64,000 bases of DNA from Streptomyces tateyamensis (GTDB lineage Bacteria > Actinomycetota > Actinomycetes > Streptomycetales > Streptomycetaceae), in NCBI RefSeq assembly GCF_003205575.1, contig NZ_PYBW01000097.1, forward strand, positions 58,372-122,371. The letters run 5' to 3'. The notes under the pieces were generated by a model. That model was not told where the DNA came from. It was given only the letters and a program-made list of their open reading frames with translations, and did no database searches. Positions 1-7,419 of this stretch are shown here, piece after piece; the stretch's first letter is position 1, and the number at the start of each line of letters is the position of its first letter. The translations under genes were made by a program, and so were the position numbers.

Positions 1-2
1 TC

Positions 3-719
3 GCCGAGGTCTACGCGTACCCCGAGCAGGTGAACTTGGGCCGGCCCTGGCTACGCGCCAACATGGTCTCCTCGCTGGACGGGGCGGCCCGGCTGGACGG
101 GCTCTCCGCGGGGTTGTCGAGCACCGCGGACAAGCGGATCTTCGGGGTGCTGCGGGCCCTGTGCGACGTGGTGCTGGTGGGCGCCGAGACGGTCCGCGCC
201 GAGGGGTATCGGCCGGCCCGGGCCCGGGAGGGGTTCGCCGCCGCCCGGGCCGCGGCCGGGCAGGCGCCGGCCCCGGCGATCGCCGTGGTCAGCCGCAGCC
301 TGGACCTGGACCTGACCGCCCCGCTGTTCACCGAGCCGCTGGTGCGCACCGTCGTGGTCACCACCAGGGACGCCCCCGCCGCTGCCCGGGCGGCGGTGGC
401 CGAGGTGGCCGACCTGGTCGAGGCCGGGCACGGCTCGGTGGACCTGGTGGCGGCCCAGCGGGAGCTGACCGCGCGCGGCTGGACCCGGCAGTTGACCGAG
501 GGCGGTCCCCGGCTGCTGGCCGGACTGGCCGGGTCCGGGCTGCTGGACGAGCTCTGCCTCTCGCTGGCCCCGCTGATGACCGCCGGTGACGCGCCACGGA
601 TCATGCACGGACTGGAAATGCCGGACGCGCAGGCGATGCGGCTGGTCTCATTGATCGAGCAGAAAGGTTTCATCTTTACCCGCTACTGCCGAGCGGGCAA
701 TCCTGAACCGGGTCAGTGA
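3..719 (+). CDS. RibD C-terminal-like pyrimidine reductase family protein (5' partial)
   Basis: The frame is open from the first bases of the window, so the gene is cut at its 5' end. An internal GTG at 30 would give 229 residues, but the upstream codons (AEVYAYPEQ) continue the family sequence, so the true start lies outside. The conserved RPWLRANMVSSLDGAA segment, the LVGAETVRAEGYRP segment and the TEGGPRLLAGL segment are hallmarks of the dihydrofolate-reductase-like fold of the RibD C-terminal domain, which reduces pyrimidine ribosyl intermediates with NADPH. No deaminase domain is visible, so it is probably a stand-alone reductase whose substrate is not known. I infer family membership only; a dedicated riboflavin role is not supported by neighbours. 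Confidence 0.85.
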   Translation, partial: AEVYAYPEQVNLGRPWLRANMVSSLDGAARLDGLSAGLSSTADKRIFGVLRALCDVVLVGAETVRAEGYRPARAREGFAAARAAAGQAPAPAIAVVSRSLDLDLTAPLFTEPLVRTVVVTTRDAPAAARAAVAEVADLVEAGHGSVDLVAAQRELTARGWTRQLTEGGPRLLAGLAGSGLLDELCLSLAPLMTAGDAPRIMHGLEMPDAQAMRLVSLIEQKGFIFTRYCRAGNPEPGQ

Positions 720-829
720 TCACTCCCAAGGGGCCGGTGTGCCGCGTGTGCCGCGTGAGGAAAGCTTCCGCCGGGCACTATGAGAGGGGACACCGGACCC
801 CGGGGGCCTGCGACACGGAAGGGACTCTT

Positions 830-1288
830 GTGTTCAAGACCGTACTGATGATCGAAAAGGCGCTCTCCGACGCCGACGTGGAGCTGGTCACCACGCTCCA
901 CGGCGAGGAGAAGGTCTCCTTCGTCGTCCTGATGCAACCCCGCGGAAAGACCGACGAACTGCTGCGCGCACTGGACGACGTGGCACTCGGGCATCTGGAC
1001 AAGGCGGTGCACGAGCGCACCGAGGCGGGAGCTGCGGAGGTGGCGGACGAGTCGCTCGAACACAGCCTGCGCCACCTGCGGGCGGCGGGGGCCGAGGCGG
1101 TCGGCCGGGTGGTCGTCGAGCACCCGCTGGACAGCCTGCGCGCGGTGTGCGAGGAGACCGGCGCGGACGAGGTGCTGGTGCTGACCGCACCGCACTTCGT
1201 GGAGGAGTTCTTCCACCGGGACTGGGCCTCCCAGGCCCGGCACAAGGTGGGGGTCCCGGTGCTGAAGCTGTTCGCCAGCGAGTCCTGA
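830..1288 (+). CDS. Small conserved protein with universal-stress-like fold (unknown function)
   Basis: A 152-residue soluble protein starting at GTG 830, with GGAAGGG a few bases upstream; the frame could be extended to 716, but that extension has no ribosome-binding site and looks non-coding. The N-terminus (VFKTVLMIEKALSDADVEL) and the later VRRVVVEHPLDSL-like and ADEVLVLTAPHFVEEFFHRD parts give alternating beta strands and helices. Orthologues are common next to murC in Streptomyces and are sometimes mislabelled indole-3-glycerol phosphate synthase. The EVLVLT and GVPVLKLF endings recall UspA-type nucleotide-binding folds, but I see no clear ATP-binding G-2X-G-9X motif. No function is assigned. 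Confidence 0.8.
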   Translation: MFKTVLMIEKALSDADVELVTTLHGEEKVSFVVLMQPRGKTDELLRALDDVALGHLDKAVHERTEAGAAEVADESLEHSLRHLRAAGAEAVGRVVVEHPLDSLRAVCEETGADEVLVLTAPHFVEEFFHRDWASQARHKVGVPVLKLFASES

Positions 1289-1319
1289 GCGCGTCACCGG
1301 CCGCCGTCGGTGGTGCAGA

Positions 1320-1367
1320 ATCGTCCTTGCGGGCGGCGCCCCCGGGGAGCCCGCTCGCGAGGACGAT
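1320..1367. terminator. Possible hairpin between the Usp-like gene and murC
   Basis: ATCGTCCT at 1320-1327 pairs with AGGACGAT at 1360-1367, and GCGGGC at 1329-1334 pairs with GCCCGC nearer the centre, giving an interrupted stem. No T-tract follows, which is usual in actinomycete terminators. It could end the upstream gene or act as a leader hairpin for murC. Confidence 0.35.
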
Positions 1368-1393
1368 TCCGCCACTGACTACGGAGCACACCC

Positions 1394-2782
1394 TTGAACG
1401 ACGCCGCCCACGACCTGCATGCCCCGCACTTCATCGGCATCGGCGGCGCCGGCATGTCGGGCCTCGCGAAGATCCTCACGGTCCGCGGCGCCAAGGTCTC
1501 CGGGAGCGACTCCAGGGAGTCCGAGACCGTGCTGGCGCTGCGTGAGCTGGGTGCCGCGGTCCAGGTCGGACACGCGGCCGAGAACGTGCCGGACGGGGCC
1601 AGCAGCATCGTGGTCTCCAGCGCGATCCGCGAGGACAACCCGGAGCTGGCCGCCGCCCGCGAGCGCGGCATCCCGGTGGTGCACCGCTCGGACGCGCTGG
1701 CCGCGCTGATGGGCGGGCGCCGGGCGCTGGCAGTGGCCGGCACCCACGGCAAGACCACCACCACCAGCATGCTGGCGGTCTCGCTGGCCGCGCTCGGCCT
1801 GGACCCGTCCTACGCGATCGGCGGCGACCTGGACGCGCCCGGCTCCAACGCCCACCACGGCACCGGCGAGATCTTCGTGGCCGAGGCGGACGAGAGCGAC
1901 CGCAGCTTCCACAAGTACGCCCCCGAGGTCGCGATCATCCTCAACGTGGAGCTGGACCACCACGCCAACTACGCCTCGCTGGACGAGATCCACGACTCCT
2001 TCGAGACCTTCGTGGGCCGGATCCAGCCCGGCGGCACCCTGGTGGTCTCCGCCGACCACCCCGGGGCCCGCGAGCTGACCGCCCGGGTGGTGGGCCGTGA
2101 GGACCTGAGCGTGGTCACCGTCGGTGCCGCCGAGGACGCCACCGTGCGGGTCCTCTCAGTGGTGCCGAACGGCATGACCAGCGAGGTCACGATCGAGCTG
2201 GAGGGCGCCGAGCTGACCTTCACCGTCTCGGTCCCGGGTCGGCACTACGCGCACAACGCGGTGGCCGCGCTGGCCGCCGGCATCGCGCTGGGCGTGCCCG
2301 GCGAGGAGCTGGCCGAGGCGCTGGCCGCCTACACCGGGGTCCGCCGCCGGCTGCAGCTCAAGGGCGAGGCGGCGGGCGTGCAGGTGATCGACACCTACGC
2401 GCACCACCCGACCGAGATGGCCGCCGACCTGGAGGCGATCCGCGAGGTGGCCCGGGGCCGGGTGCTGGTGCTCTTCCAGCCGCACCTGTTCAGCCGCACC
2501 CAGCAGTTGTCCGCGGAGATGGGCCAGGCGCTGGCGCTGGCCGACGCCTCGGTGGTGCTGGACATCTACCCGGCCCGCGAGGACCCGATCCCGGGCGTCA
2601 CCAGCGAGCTGATCATCGCCGCCGCCCGCGCGGCCGGCGCCGACGTCACCGCAGAGCACGAGTTCACCGCCGCTGCCGCCCTGCTGGCCGGAATGGCCAA
2701 GCCGGGCGACCTGGTTCTCACCATGGGAGCCGGGGACGTCACGAACCTCGGCCCCGCCATCCTGGAGGAGCTGGCGCGATGA
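1394..2782 (+). CDS. murC: UDP-N-acetylmuramate--L-alanine ligase
   Basis: This cytoplasmic Mur ligase adds L-alanine to UDP-MurNAc, using ATP, as the first step of peptidoglycan stem-peptide synthesis. The 462 residues match the usual MurC length. The N-terminal nucleotide-binding loop GIGGAGMSG lies at 15-23 and the ATP-binding P-loop GTHGKTTT at 116-123. The conserved EADESD and NVELDHH segments and the C-terminal HHPTE and FQPHLFSRT motifs are all present. The start is a TTG at 1394 behind ACGGAG. The last four bases overlap the msrB start (ATGA), so the two genes are probably translationally coupled. It stands apart from the main dcw cell-wall cluster, as in other streptomycetes. Confidence 0.97.
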   Translation: MNDAAHDLHAPHFIGIGGAGMSGLAKILTVRGAKVSGSDSRESETVLALRELGAAVQVGHAAENVPDGASSIVVSSAIREDNPELAAARERGIPVVHRSDALAALMGGRRALAVAGTHGKTTTTSMLAVSLAALGLDPSYAIGGDLDAPGSNAHHGTGEIFVAEADESDRSFHKYAPEVAIILNVELDHHANYASLDEIHDSFETFVGRIQPGGTLVVSADHPGARELTARVVGREDLSVVTVGAAEDATVRVLSVVPNGMTSEVTIELEGAELTFTVSVPGRHYAHNAVAALAAGIALGVPGEELAEALAAYTGVRRRLQLKGEAAGVQVIDTYAHHPTEMAADLEAIREVARGRVLVLFQPHLFSRTQQLSAEMGQALALADASVVLDIYPAREDPIPGVTSELIIAAARAAGADVTAEHEFTAAAALLAGMAKPGDLVLTMGAGDVTNLGPAILEELAR

Positions 2783-3186
2783 GCTACGAGATCGAGAAGA
2801 CCGAGGCCGAGTGGCGCGAGCAGCTCAGCCCGGCCGAGTACCAGGTGCTGCGCGAGGCCGGCACCGAGCGGCCGTTCACCGGCGAGTACACCGACACCAA
2901 GACCGTCGGGGTGTACGCCTGCCGCGCCTGCGGAGCCGAACTGTTCAGCTCCGAGACCAAGTTCGACAGCCACTGCGGCTGGCCCTCGTACTTCGCGCCG
3001 CTGGCCGAGGACCGGGTGCAGTACATCCAGGACGACTCGATGGGCATGCGCCGGGTCGAGGTCCGCTGCGCGCGCTGCGGCGGCCACCTGGGCCACGTCT
3101 TCGAGGGCGAGGGGTACGGCACGCCGACCGACCAGCGGTACTGCATCAACAGCATCTCGCTCACCCTGCGGCCCGCCGAGGGCTGA
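2779..3186 (+). CDS. msrB: Peptide-methionine (R)-S-oxide reductase
   Basis: MsrB repairs methionine-R-sulfoxide in oxidised proteins with thioredoxin as reductant. The 135-residue protein is a single MsrB domain. Four zinc-binding cysteines are visible as CRAC at 48-51 and CARC at 97-100, the substrate segment FDSHCGWPSYF at 62-72, and the catalytic cysteine C122 in RYCINS. There is no signal peptide, so it acts in the cytoplasm. The ATG overlaps the murC stop by four bases, placing it in the murC transcript. A hairpin follows about 30 bases after the stop. Confidence 0.97.
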   Translation: MSYEIEKTEAEWREQLSPAEYQVLREAGTERPFTGEYTDTKTVGVYACRACGAELFSSETKFDSHCGWPSYFAPLAEDRVQYIQDDSMGMRRVEVRCARCGGHLGHVFEGEGYGTPTDQRYCINSISLTLRPAEG

Positions 3187-3216
3187 GCCGGCCGGGGCGG
3201 GCGCGCCGGGGCAGGC

Positions 3217-3252
3217 GGGTCGCGCGGATCACGATTCGGTATCGCGCGACCC
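3217..3252. terminator. Hairpin after msrB
   Basis: GGGTCGCGCG at 3217-3226 pairs perfectly with CGCGCGACCC at 3243-3252 around a 16-base loop. Its position 30 bases after the msrB stop suggests a transcription terminator of the murC-msrB unit. Confidence 0.5.
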
Positions 3253-3296
3253 GTTGCCCCTGCCAGGAGGGGTGCGGGCGGTCTACAACAGGGCCC

Positions 3297-4076
3297 ATGT
3301 GGTTGCTCTTCCTGGTTCCCGCCTGTGTCGTCGCGGTGCTCTCCTGTCTGCGGCTGGTGCGGGTGGCCGCCGCCGCGGACGCGATGGCCGGGCTGGCCGA
3401 GGAGGACGCCGAGGTGGTGTTGATCGGGCTGTACGAGACCGCCTACCTGGCCGGCGGGCCGCGCCGGGTGGTGGACCTGGCACTGGTGCTGATGAGCGGG
3501 CGCGGCCGGCTGCACCTGGCGCACACCGGCTGGACCACGGTGGTCGACCCGCAGGGCCGCAGCCGGCTGGAGCGGGCGCTGATCAGCGAGATCGGCCCGG
3601 AGGGCCAGTGCCGCACCACCGAGCTGCGCGCGGCGCTGAGCGAGCACCCGACGGTGACCGAGATCGGGGTCCGGCTCTCGCTGGCCGGCCTGGCCACCCC
3701 CGCCGGGGTGCGCGAGAACACGGTGCTGGCGGTGCGTCAGGTCCGCCAGGCGCTGCTGCTGGGGGTGCTGATGCTGGTCGCCGCGGTCACCCTGACCGGC
3801 CCGGCGGACGGCAGCACCGCGGGAACCACCCTGGCCTGGTTCTCGCTGCCGCTGATCCTCACCACCGGAACCCTGCTGATGGCCCGGGTGGACGTGCACC
3901 CGTACACCCGCTGGGCGGCGCCGGCCGGCCTTCGGGTGCTGCGCGAGATCCGGCTGCCGCGCCAGCAGAGCGGCGGGCAGTCCGGCGACGCCGAGCGCCG
4001 GCTGCTGACCGCGGTGGCCATCGACGGCACCGACGCGGTGCCGGACGCCCGGCTGCGCGCGGCGCTGCGCGGCTGA
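3297..4076 (+). CDS. TIGR04222 domain-containing membrane protein
   Basis: The start is ATG 3297; the longer open frame upstream runs through msrB and is not coding. The 259-residue protein opens with a hydrophobic segment (WLLFLVPACVVAVLSCLRL). A cytoplasmic-looking region with the YETAYLAGGPRRVVDLAL motif follows; this is the signature of the TIGR04222 family, and GRLHLAHTG comes next. Around residues 145-185 are two hydrophobic segments (ALLLGVLMLVAAVTL and WFSLPLILTTGTLL). The family is actinobacterial and functionally uncharacterised. It is convergent with hemQ, and a hairpin overlaps its stop codon. Confidence 0.85.
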   Translation: MWLLFLVPACVVAVLSCLRLVRVAAAADAMAGLAEEDAEVVLIGLYETAYLAGGPRRVVDLALVLMSGRGRLHLAHTGWTTVVDPQGRSRLERALISEIGPEGQCRTTELRAALSEHPTVTEIGVRLSLAGLATPAGVRENTVLAVRQVRQALLLGVLMLVAAVTLTGPADGSTAGTTLAWFSLPLILTTGTLLMARVDVHPYTRWAAPAGLRVLREIRLPRQQSGGQSGDAERRLLTAVAIDGTDAVPDARLRAALRG

Positions 4077-4088
4077 CCGCGCAGCGCC
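4061..4088. terminator. Bidirectional terminator overlapping a stop codon
   Basis: GGCGCTGCGCGG at 4061-4072 pairs perfectly over 12 bp with CCGCGCAGCGCC at 4077-4088. The four-base loop CTGA contains the TGA stop of the TIGR04222 gene. It lies between convergent genes and could serve both. Confidence 0.6.
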
Positions 4089-4104
4089 CTCGGACCCGGC
4101 GCCG

Positions 4105-4821
4105 CTACGCCAGGCCGTTCAGCAGCTCGCTCACCGGCTTGCGGCGGCCGGTGTAGAACGGGACCTCCTCGCGCACGTGCAGCCGCGCGCGGGACGGGCG
4201 CAGGTCGCGCATCAGGTCCACGATCCGGTGCAGCTCGTCCGCCTCGAAAGCGAGCAGCCACTCGTAGTCGCCCAGCGCGAACGAGGCGACGGTGTTGGCC
4301 CGCACGTCCGGGTAGCCGCGGGCCATCTTGCCGTGTTCGGCCAGCATCCCGCGGCGCTCCTCGTCCGGCAGCAGGTACCACTCGTAGGAGCGGACGAACG
4401 GGTAGACGCAGACGTACTCGCGGGCCACCTCGTCGGCCAGGAAGGCCGGGATGTGCGACTTGTTGAACTCCGCGGGCCGGTGCAGCGCCATGTTCGACCA
4501 GACCGGCGCCAGCAGGCGGCCCAGGCCCGTGCGGCGGAACCGGTTGTAGGCCTCCTGCAGGTCGTCCGAGCTGCCGGAGTGCCACCAGATCATGATGTCC
4601 GCGTCGGCCCGCAGGCCGGAGACGTCGTAGCTGCCGCGGACCGTGACGTCCTTGGCGGCGAGCTGCTCGAACAGCTCCTCGACCTCGGTGGCCAGCGCCG
4701 AACGGTCCTCGGGGAGCACGTCCTTGAGCTTGAACACCGACCACATGGTGTAGCGGATGACCTGGTTCAGGTCGCGGGCCTTCATCTTCTGCGGCTGCTG
4801 CTCGGCGGTCGTCTCAGTCAT
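4105..4821 (-). CDS. hemQ: Coproheme decarboxylase HemQ (chlorite dismutase family)
   Basis: HemQ performs the last step of the coproporphyrin-dependent heme pathway of Gram-positive bacteria, decarboxylating coproheme III to heme b with peroxide. The 238 residues from ATG 4821 match the family; a frame extension to 4851 lacks a ribosome-binding site. The segments REYVCVYPFVRSYEWYLL (catalytic tyrosine region) and MLAEHGKMARGYP (proximal histidine region) are diagnostic. The gene begins 4 bp after the hemY stop, so hemY-hemQ form one transcript. The actinomycete route is copro-dependent, so the neighbouring HemY is expected to oxidise coproporphyrinogen III rather than protoporphyrinogen. Confidence 0.96.
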   Translation of the reverse strand: MTETTAEQQPQKMKARDLNQVIRYTMWSVFKLKDVLPEDRSALATEVEELFEQLAAKDVTVRGSYDVSGLRADADIMIWWHSGSSDDLQEAYNRFRRTGLGRLLAPVWSNMALHRPAEFNKSHIPAFLADEVAREYVCVYPFVRSYEWYLLPDEERRGMLAEHGKMARGYPDVRANTVASFALGDYEWLLAFEADELHRIVDLMRDLRPSRARLHVREEVPFYTGRRKPVSELLNGLA

Positions 4822-4825
4822 GTCC

Positions 4826-6238
4826 TCATTGTCCCTTCGCGTCCGCCGCACTCGGCAGCGGGGTCAACAGGTCGTCGACGGCGCGGCGCGCGCCCGCCAC
4901 GCAGGCCGGGATGCCGACCCCGTCGTAGGCCGCGCCGGCCACCGCGAGCCGGCCGGCCCGGGCCACCGCGGCCCGGATCCGGGCCACCCGGTCCTGGTGG
5001 CCCACCGGGTACTGCGGCAGCCCGGCCCGCCAGCGGGTGACGGCGGTGGCGTACGGGCGGGCCCGCAGACCGACCGCCTCGCCGAGGTCGGCGAGCGAAC
5101 GGGCGACGAGTTCGGCGTCGTCCAGCTCCAGCGCCGCCTCCTCGCGGAAGCGGCCCAGCGAGGTGCGCAGCACGAAGGCGTCGGGGGCGGCCGCGGCCAG
5201 CCAGCCCCACTTCTGCGAGGAGAAGGTGGCGGCCTTGATCGACCGGCCGTCCACCGGCGGGACCAGGAAGCCGCTGCCGGGCGGCGGGGCGGGCAGTTCG
5301 GTGCGGTGGAAGGCCATGGTGACCAGGGCCATCCCGGCGTACTCGACCGCGGCCAGCTCGGCGGCGGCCTGCGGGGCGTCGGCCGCCAGCAGCCGGGCGG
5401 CCTGCGGGGCGGGGACGGCCAGCAGCACGGCGTCGAAGCCGCGGCCGTCCACCAGCCAGCCGTCCGGGGTGCGGCGCAGCTCGGCCACCGCGGTGTTCGG
5501 GCACAGCTGGACGCCGTGCCGCTCGCAGGCAGCGGCCACCGCGCGCGGCAGGGTGCCGATCCCGCCGCGCAGGCCCTGGAACACCGGGCCGCCGGCCTGG
5601 GGCCGGTCCAGCAGCTCGTGCACGCCCTCGACCAGCGAGCCACCGCGCCGGGCCGCCGCGAGCAGTTGCGGGACGGCGGCGCGCAGCGAGATCTCCTCGG
5701 CCCGCCCGGCGTACACCCCGCCGAGCAGCGGCTCCACCAGCCGGTCCACCACCTCCTGGCCGAGCCGCTCGGCCACGTAGGCGCCGATCGCGACGTCCGC
5801 GGTGTCCGGGTCCACCGAGGCCGGCCGTTCGGCGTGCGCCCGGGCCAGGCCCTCGGGGGTGAGCAGGTCGGCGGCGGCCAGCGCGGCCAGGTCCCCCGGG
5901 ACGCCCATCAACTGGCCGCCGGGCAGCGGGCGCAGGGCTCCCCTGGTCCAGACTGCGGCCTTGGCGGTGGTGGGGGGTTCGAGCTGGTCGGCCAGGCCGA
6001 CCTCCCGGGCGAGCTCGACGGCCTCGGGGCGGCGGGCGAGCACCGACTCGGCGCCGAGGTCGACCTGGACGCCGCCGACCTCGCCGGATCTCAGCTTGCC
6101 GCCGAACTGCGGGCCGGCCTCGAAGAGGGTGACCCGGGCCCGGGGCGGTCGGCCGGTCGCCCCGCCGAGCTGCGCGGCGGCGGTGAGGCCGGCGATGCCG
6201 CCACCGATGACGGCGATCCGGGGCAGTGCTTCTCCCAT
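4826..6238 (-). CDS. hemY: Coproporphyrinogen III oxidase / protoporphyrinogen oxidase (HemY type)
   Basis: This FAD enzyme makes six-electron oxidations of the porphyrinogen ring with oxygen. In actinobacteria the substrate is coproporphyrinogen III, giving coproporphyrin III for ferrochelatase CpfC. The 470 residues start at ATG 6238; the upstream extension of the frame is antisense to the DUF4349 gene and is not real. The Rossmann motif VIGGGIAGLTAA is at about 10-21, followed by LFEAGPQFGGKLRS. The substrate and C-terminal FAD motifs include PLLGGVYAG and LAVAGAAYDGVGIPACV. It sits directly upstream of hemQ with a 4-bp gap. Gene names hemG, hemY and cgoX are used interchangeably for this family. 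Confidence 0.95.
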   Translation of the reverse strand: MGEALPRIAVIGGGIAGLTAAAQLGGATGRPPRARVTLFEAGPQFGGKLRSGEVGGVQVDLGAESVLARRPEAVELAREVGLADQLEPPTTAKAAVWTRGALRPLPGGQLMGVPGDLAALAAADLLTPEGLARAHAERPASVDPDTADVAIGAYVAERLGQEVVDRLVEPLLGGVYAGRAEEISLRAAVPQLLAAARRGGSLVEGVHELLDRPQAGGPVFQGLRGGIGTLPRAVAAACERHGVQLCPNTAVAELRRTPDGWLVDGRGFDAVLLAVPAPQAARLLAADAPQAAAELAAVEYAGMALVTMAFHRTELPAPPPGSGFLVPPVDGRSIKAATFSSQKWGWLAAAAPDAFVLRTSLGRFREEAALELDDAELVARSLADLGEAVGLRARPYATAVTRWRAGLPQYPVGHQDRVARIRAAVARAGRLAVAGAAYDGVGIPACVAGARRAVDDLLTPLPSAADAKGQ

Positions 6239-6379
6239 GCCAGGCAGTCTCCCACCCCGGCGCCCCGGCCCGGTGCAGGGGGTAAGCCCCGCACGGGGGT
6301 GTCCGGTCGGTGTTCGTTCTGTGACCACCCCGCAACCGGGGAACTGAAACCCCGTCACCAGCCGCCCCGTCCAAGGGAC

Positions 6380-7258
6380 ATGACCCGACACAGAACCCGC
6401 ACCGCCGCGCTCTTCCTGACCGCCCTGCTCGGGCTGGCCGGGTGCAGTGCCGCCGGCTCGTCCGGCACCGACAGCGCCGCCCACGGGGCCGGGGCCGCCC
6501 CGATGGCCCCCGCTCCCGCCGTCGGCGCCACCGCCAAGCCCACCACCGGCGGCACCGCCGTCGCCGCCGACCGCGCCATGTCCTACACCGCCCGGCTCGA
6601 CCTGCAGGTCCCCGCCCTGGACGCCGCGCTCGCCCGGGCCCAGGACCTGGCCACCGCCGGCGCCGGCTACGTGGAGCACGAGAACACCACCGGCAGCACC
6701 GCGGAGCTGGTCGTGCGCGTGCCGTCCGCCGACTTCGCCAAGTCGCTGGACCAGTTCGCCGCCCTGGGCACCGTGCTCGCCCGCAGCCGGCAGGCCGACG
6801 ACCTGACCCAGCAGCAGGTGGACCTGGACAGCCGGGTGAAGAGCCAGCAGGCCAGCGTGGACCGGGTGCGCGCCCTGATGCAGGACGCCAAGACGCTGGC
6901 CGAGGTGGTCTCGCTGGAGAGCGAGCTGACCAAGCGCGAGTCCGACCTGGAGTCATTGAAGGGCCAGGCCCAGGCATTGGCCGGCAAGACGGCGCTCTCC
7001 ACGGTGACCCTGGAGCTGAGCACCAGAACGCAGCCGCAGTCCGCCCCGCCGGCCCCGCACCAGCAGGGCTTCTGGGGTTCGATCGGGCACGCGCTGGCCG
7101 GCGGCTGGCACGCCCTGGTCGCCGTGGTCCGCGCGCTGCTGATCGCGCTGGCCGCGCTCGCCCCGTTCCTGCTGGTGCTGGCCCCGATCGGCTGGGTGGC
7201 GCTCCGTCAGCTGCGCAAGCAGCGGCAGCGGGGCACCACCCAGGAACCGCAGGACTAA
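6380..7258 (+). CDS. DUF4349 domain-containing lipoprotein
   Basis: The start is ATG 6380 behind AAGGGA. Residues 1-22 form a lipoprotein signal peptide (TRHRTR then a hydrophobic core) ending in the lipobox LAGC with C22. An Ala/Pro/Gly-rich linker leads to the DUF4349 domain, recognised by SYTARLDLQVPALDAAL, GAGYVEHENTTG and VDLDSRVKSQQASVDRVR. A coiled-coil stretch follows to about 215. A C-terminal transmembrane helix (ALLIALAALAPFLLVLAPIGWVAL) and a basic tail close the 292-residue protein, a common arrangement in this family. The function is unknown. Its stop overlaps the left target repeat of the MITE-like element. Confidence 0.9.
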   Translation: MTRHRTRTAALFLTALLGLAGCSAAGSSGTDSAAHGAGAAPMAPAPAVGATAKPTTGGTAVAADRAMSYTARLDLQVPALDAALARAQDLATAGAGYVEHENTTGSTAELVVRVPSADFAKSLDQFAALGTVLARSRQADDLTQQQVDLDSRVKSQQASVDRVRALMQDAKTLAEVVSLESELTKRESDLESLKGQAQALAGKTALSTVTLELSTRTQPQSAPPAPHQQGFWGSIGHALAGGWHALVAVVRALLIALAALAPFLLVLAPIGWVALRQLRKQRQRGTTQEPQD

Positions 7259-7259
7259 G
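7255..7259. repeat. Left copy of putative 5-bp target site duplication (CTAAG)
   Basis: CTAAG abuts the left inverted repeat and contains the TAA stop of the DUF4349 gene. The second copy is at 7415-7419. Confidence 0.5.
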
Positions 7260-7414
7260 ACCCTCCGGCATTGGGGGGTGGGTGAAGGAGCGGTGTCCGG
7301 GCCGAGTCTGGGCGGTGCCGACGAAGGAGTCCATGCGGACCATTGGCGACTGAGGAGAAGCCGTCCAGGCGAGAGTCCGGGCGTCGCGACGCCGCCCCCC
7401 AATTGCCGGAGGGT
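7260..7414. mobile_element. 155-bp MITE-like element with terminal inverted repeats
   Basis: The left end, 7260-7282, begins ACCCTCCGGCATTGGGGGG. The reverse complement of the right end, reading back from 7414, begins ACCCTCCGGCAATTGGGGGG; the two match over about 24 bases with one indel and two end mismatches. The pentamer CTAAG flanks both ends (7255-7259 and 7415-7419), as expected for a 5-bp target duplication. Inside is no transposase, only a ribosome-binding site followed by a six-codon frame (GAAGGAG, then ATG at 7333). Removing one repeat and the element would restore GACTAAGTCA, leaving one base between the DUF4349 and hemE stops. The alternative is a long-loop terminator. Confidence 0.6.
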
Positions 7415-7419
7415 CTAAG
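7415..7419. repeat. Right copy of putative 5-bp target site duplication (CTAAG)
   Basis: CTAAG abuts the right inverted repeat, immediately before the complement of the hemE stop codon at 7420-7422. Confidence 0.5.

Noticed and set aside
4826..6679. Extension of the hemY frame to 617 residues
   Set aside because: The extra 147 residues are antisense to the DUF4349 gene and lack conserved sequence; ATG 6238 gives the normal protein.
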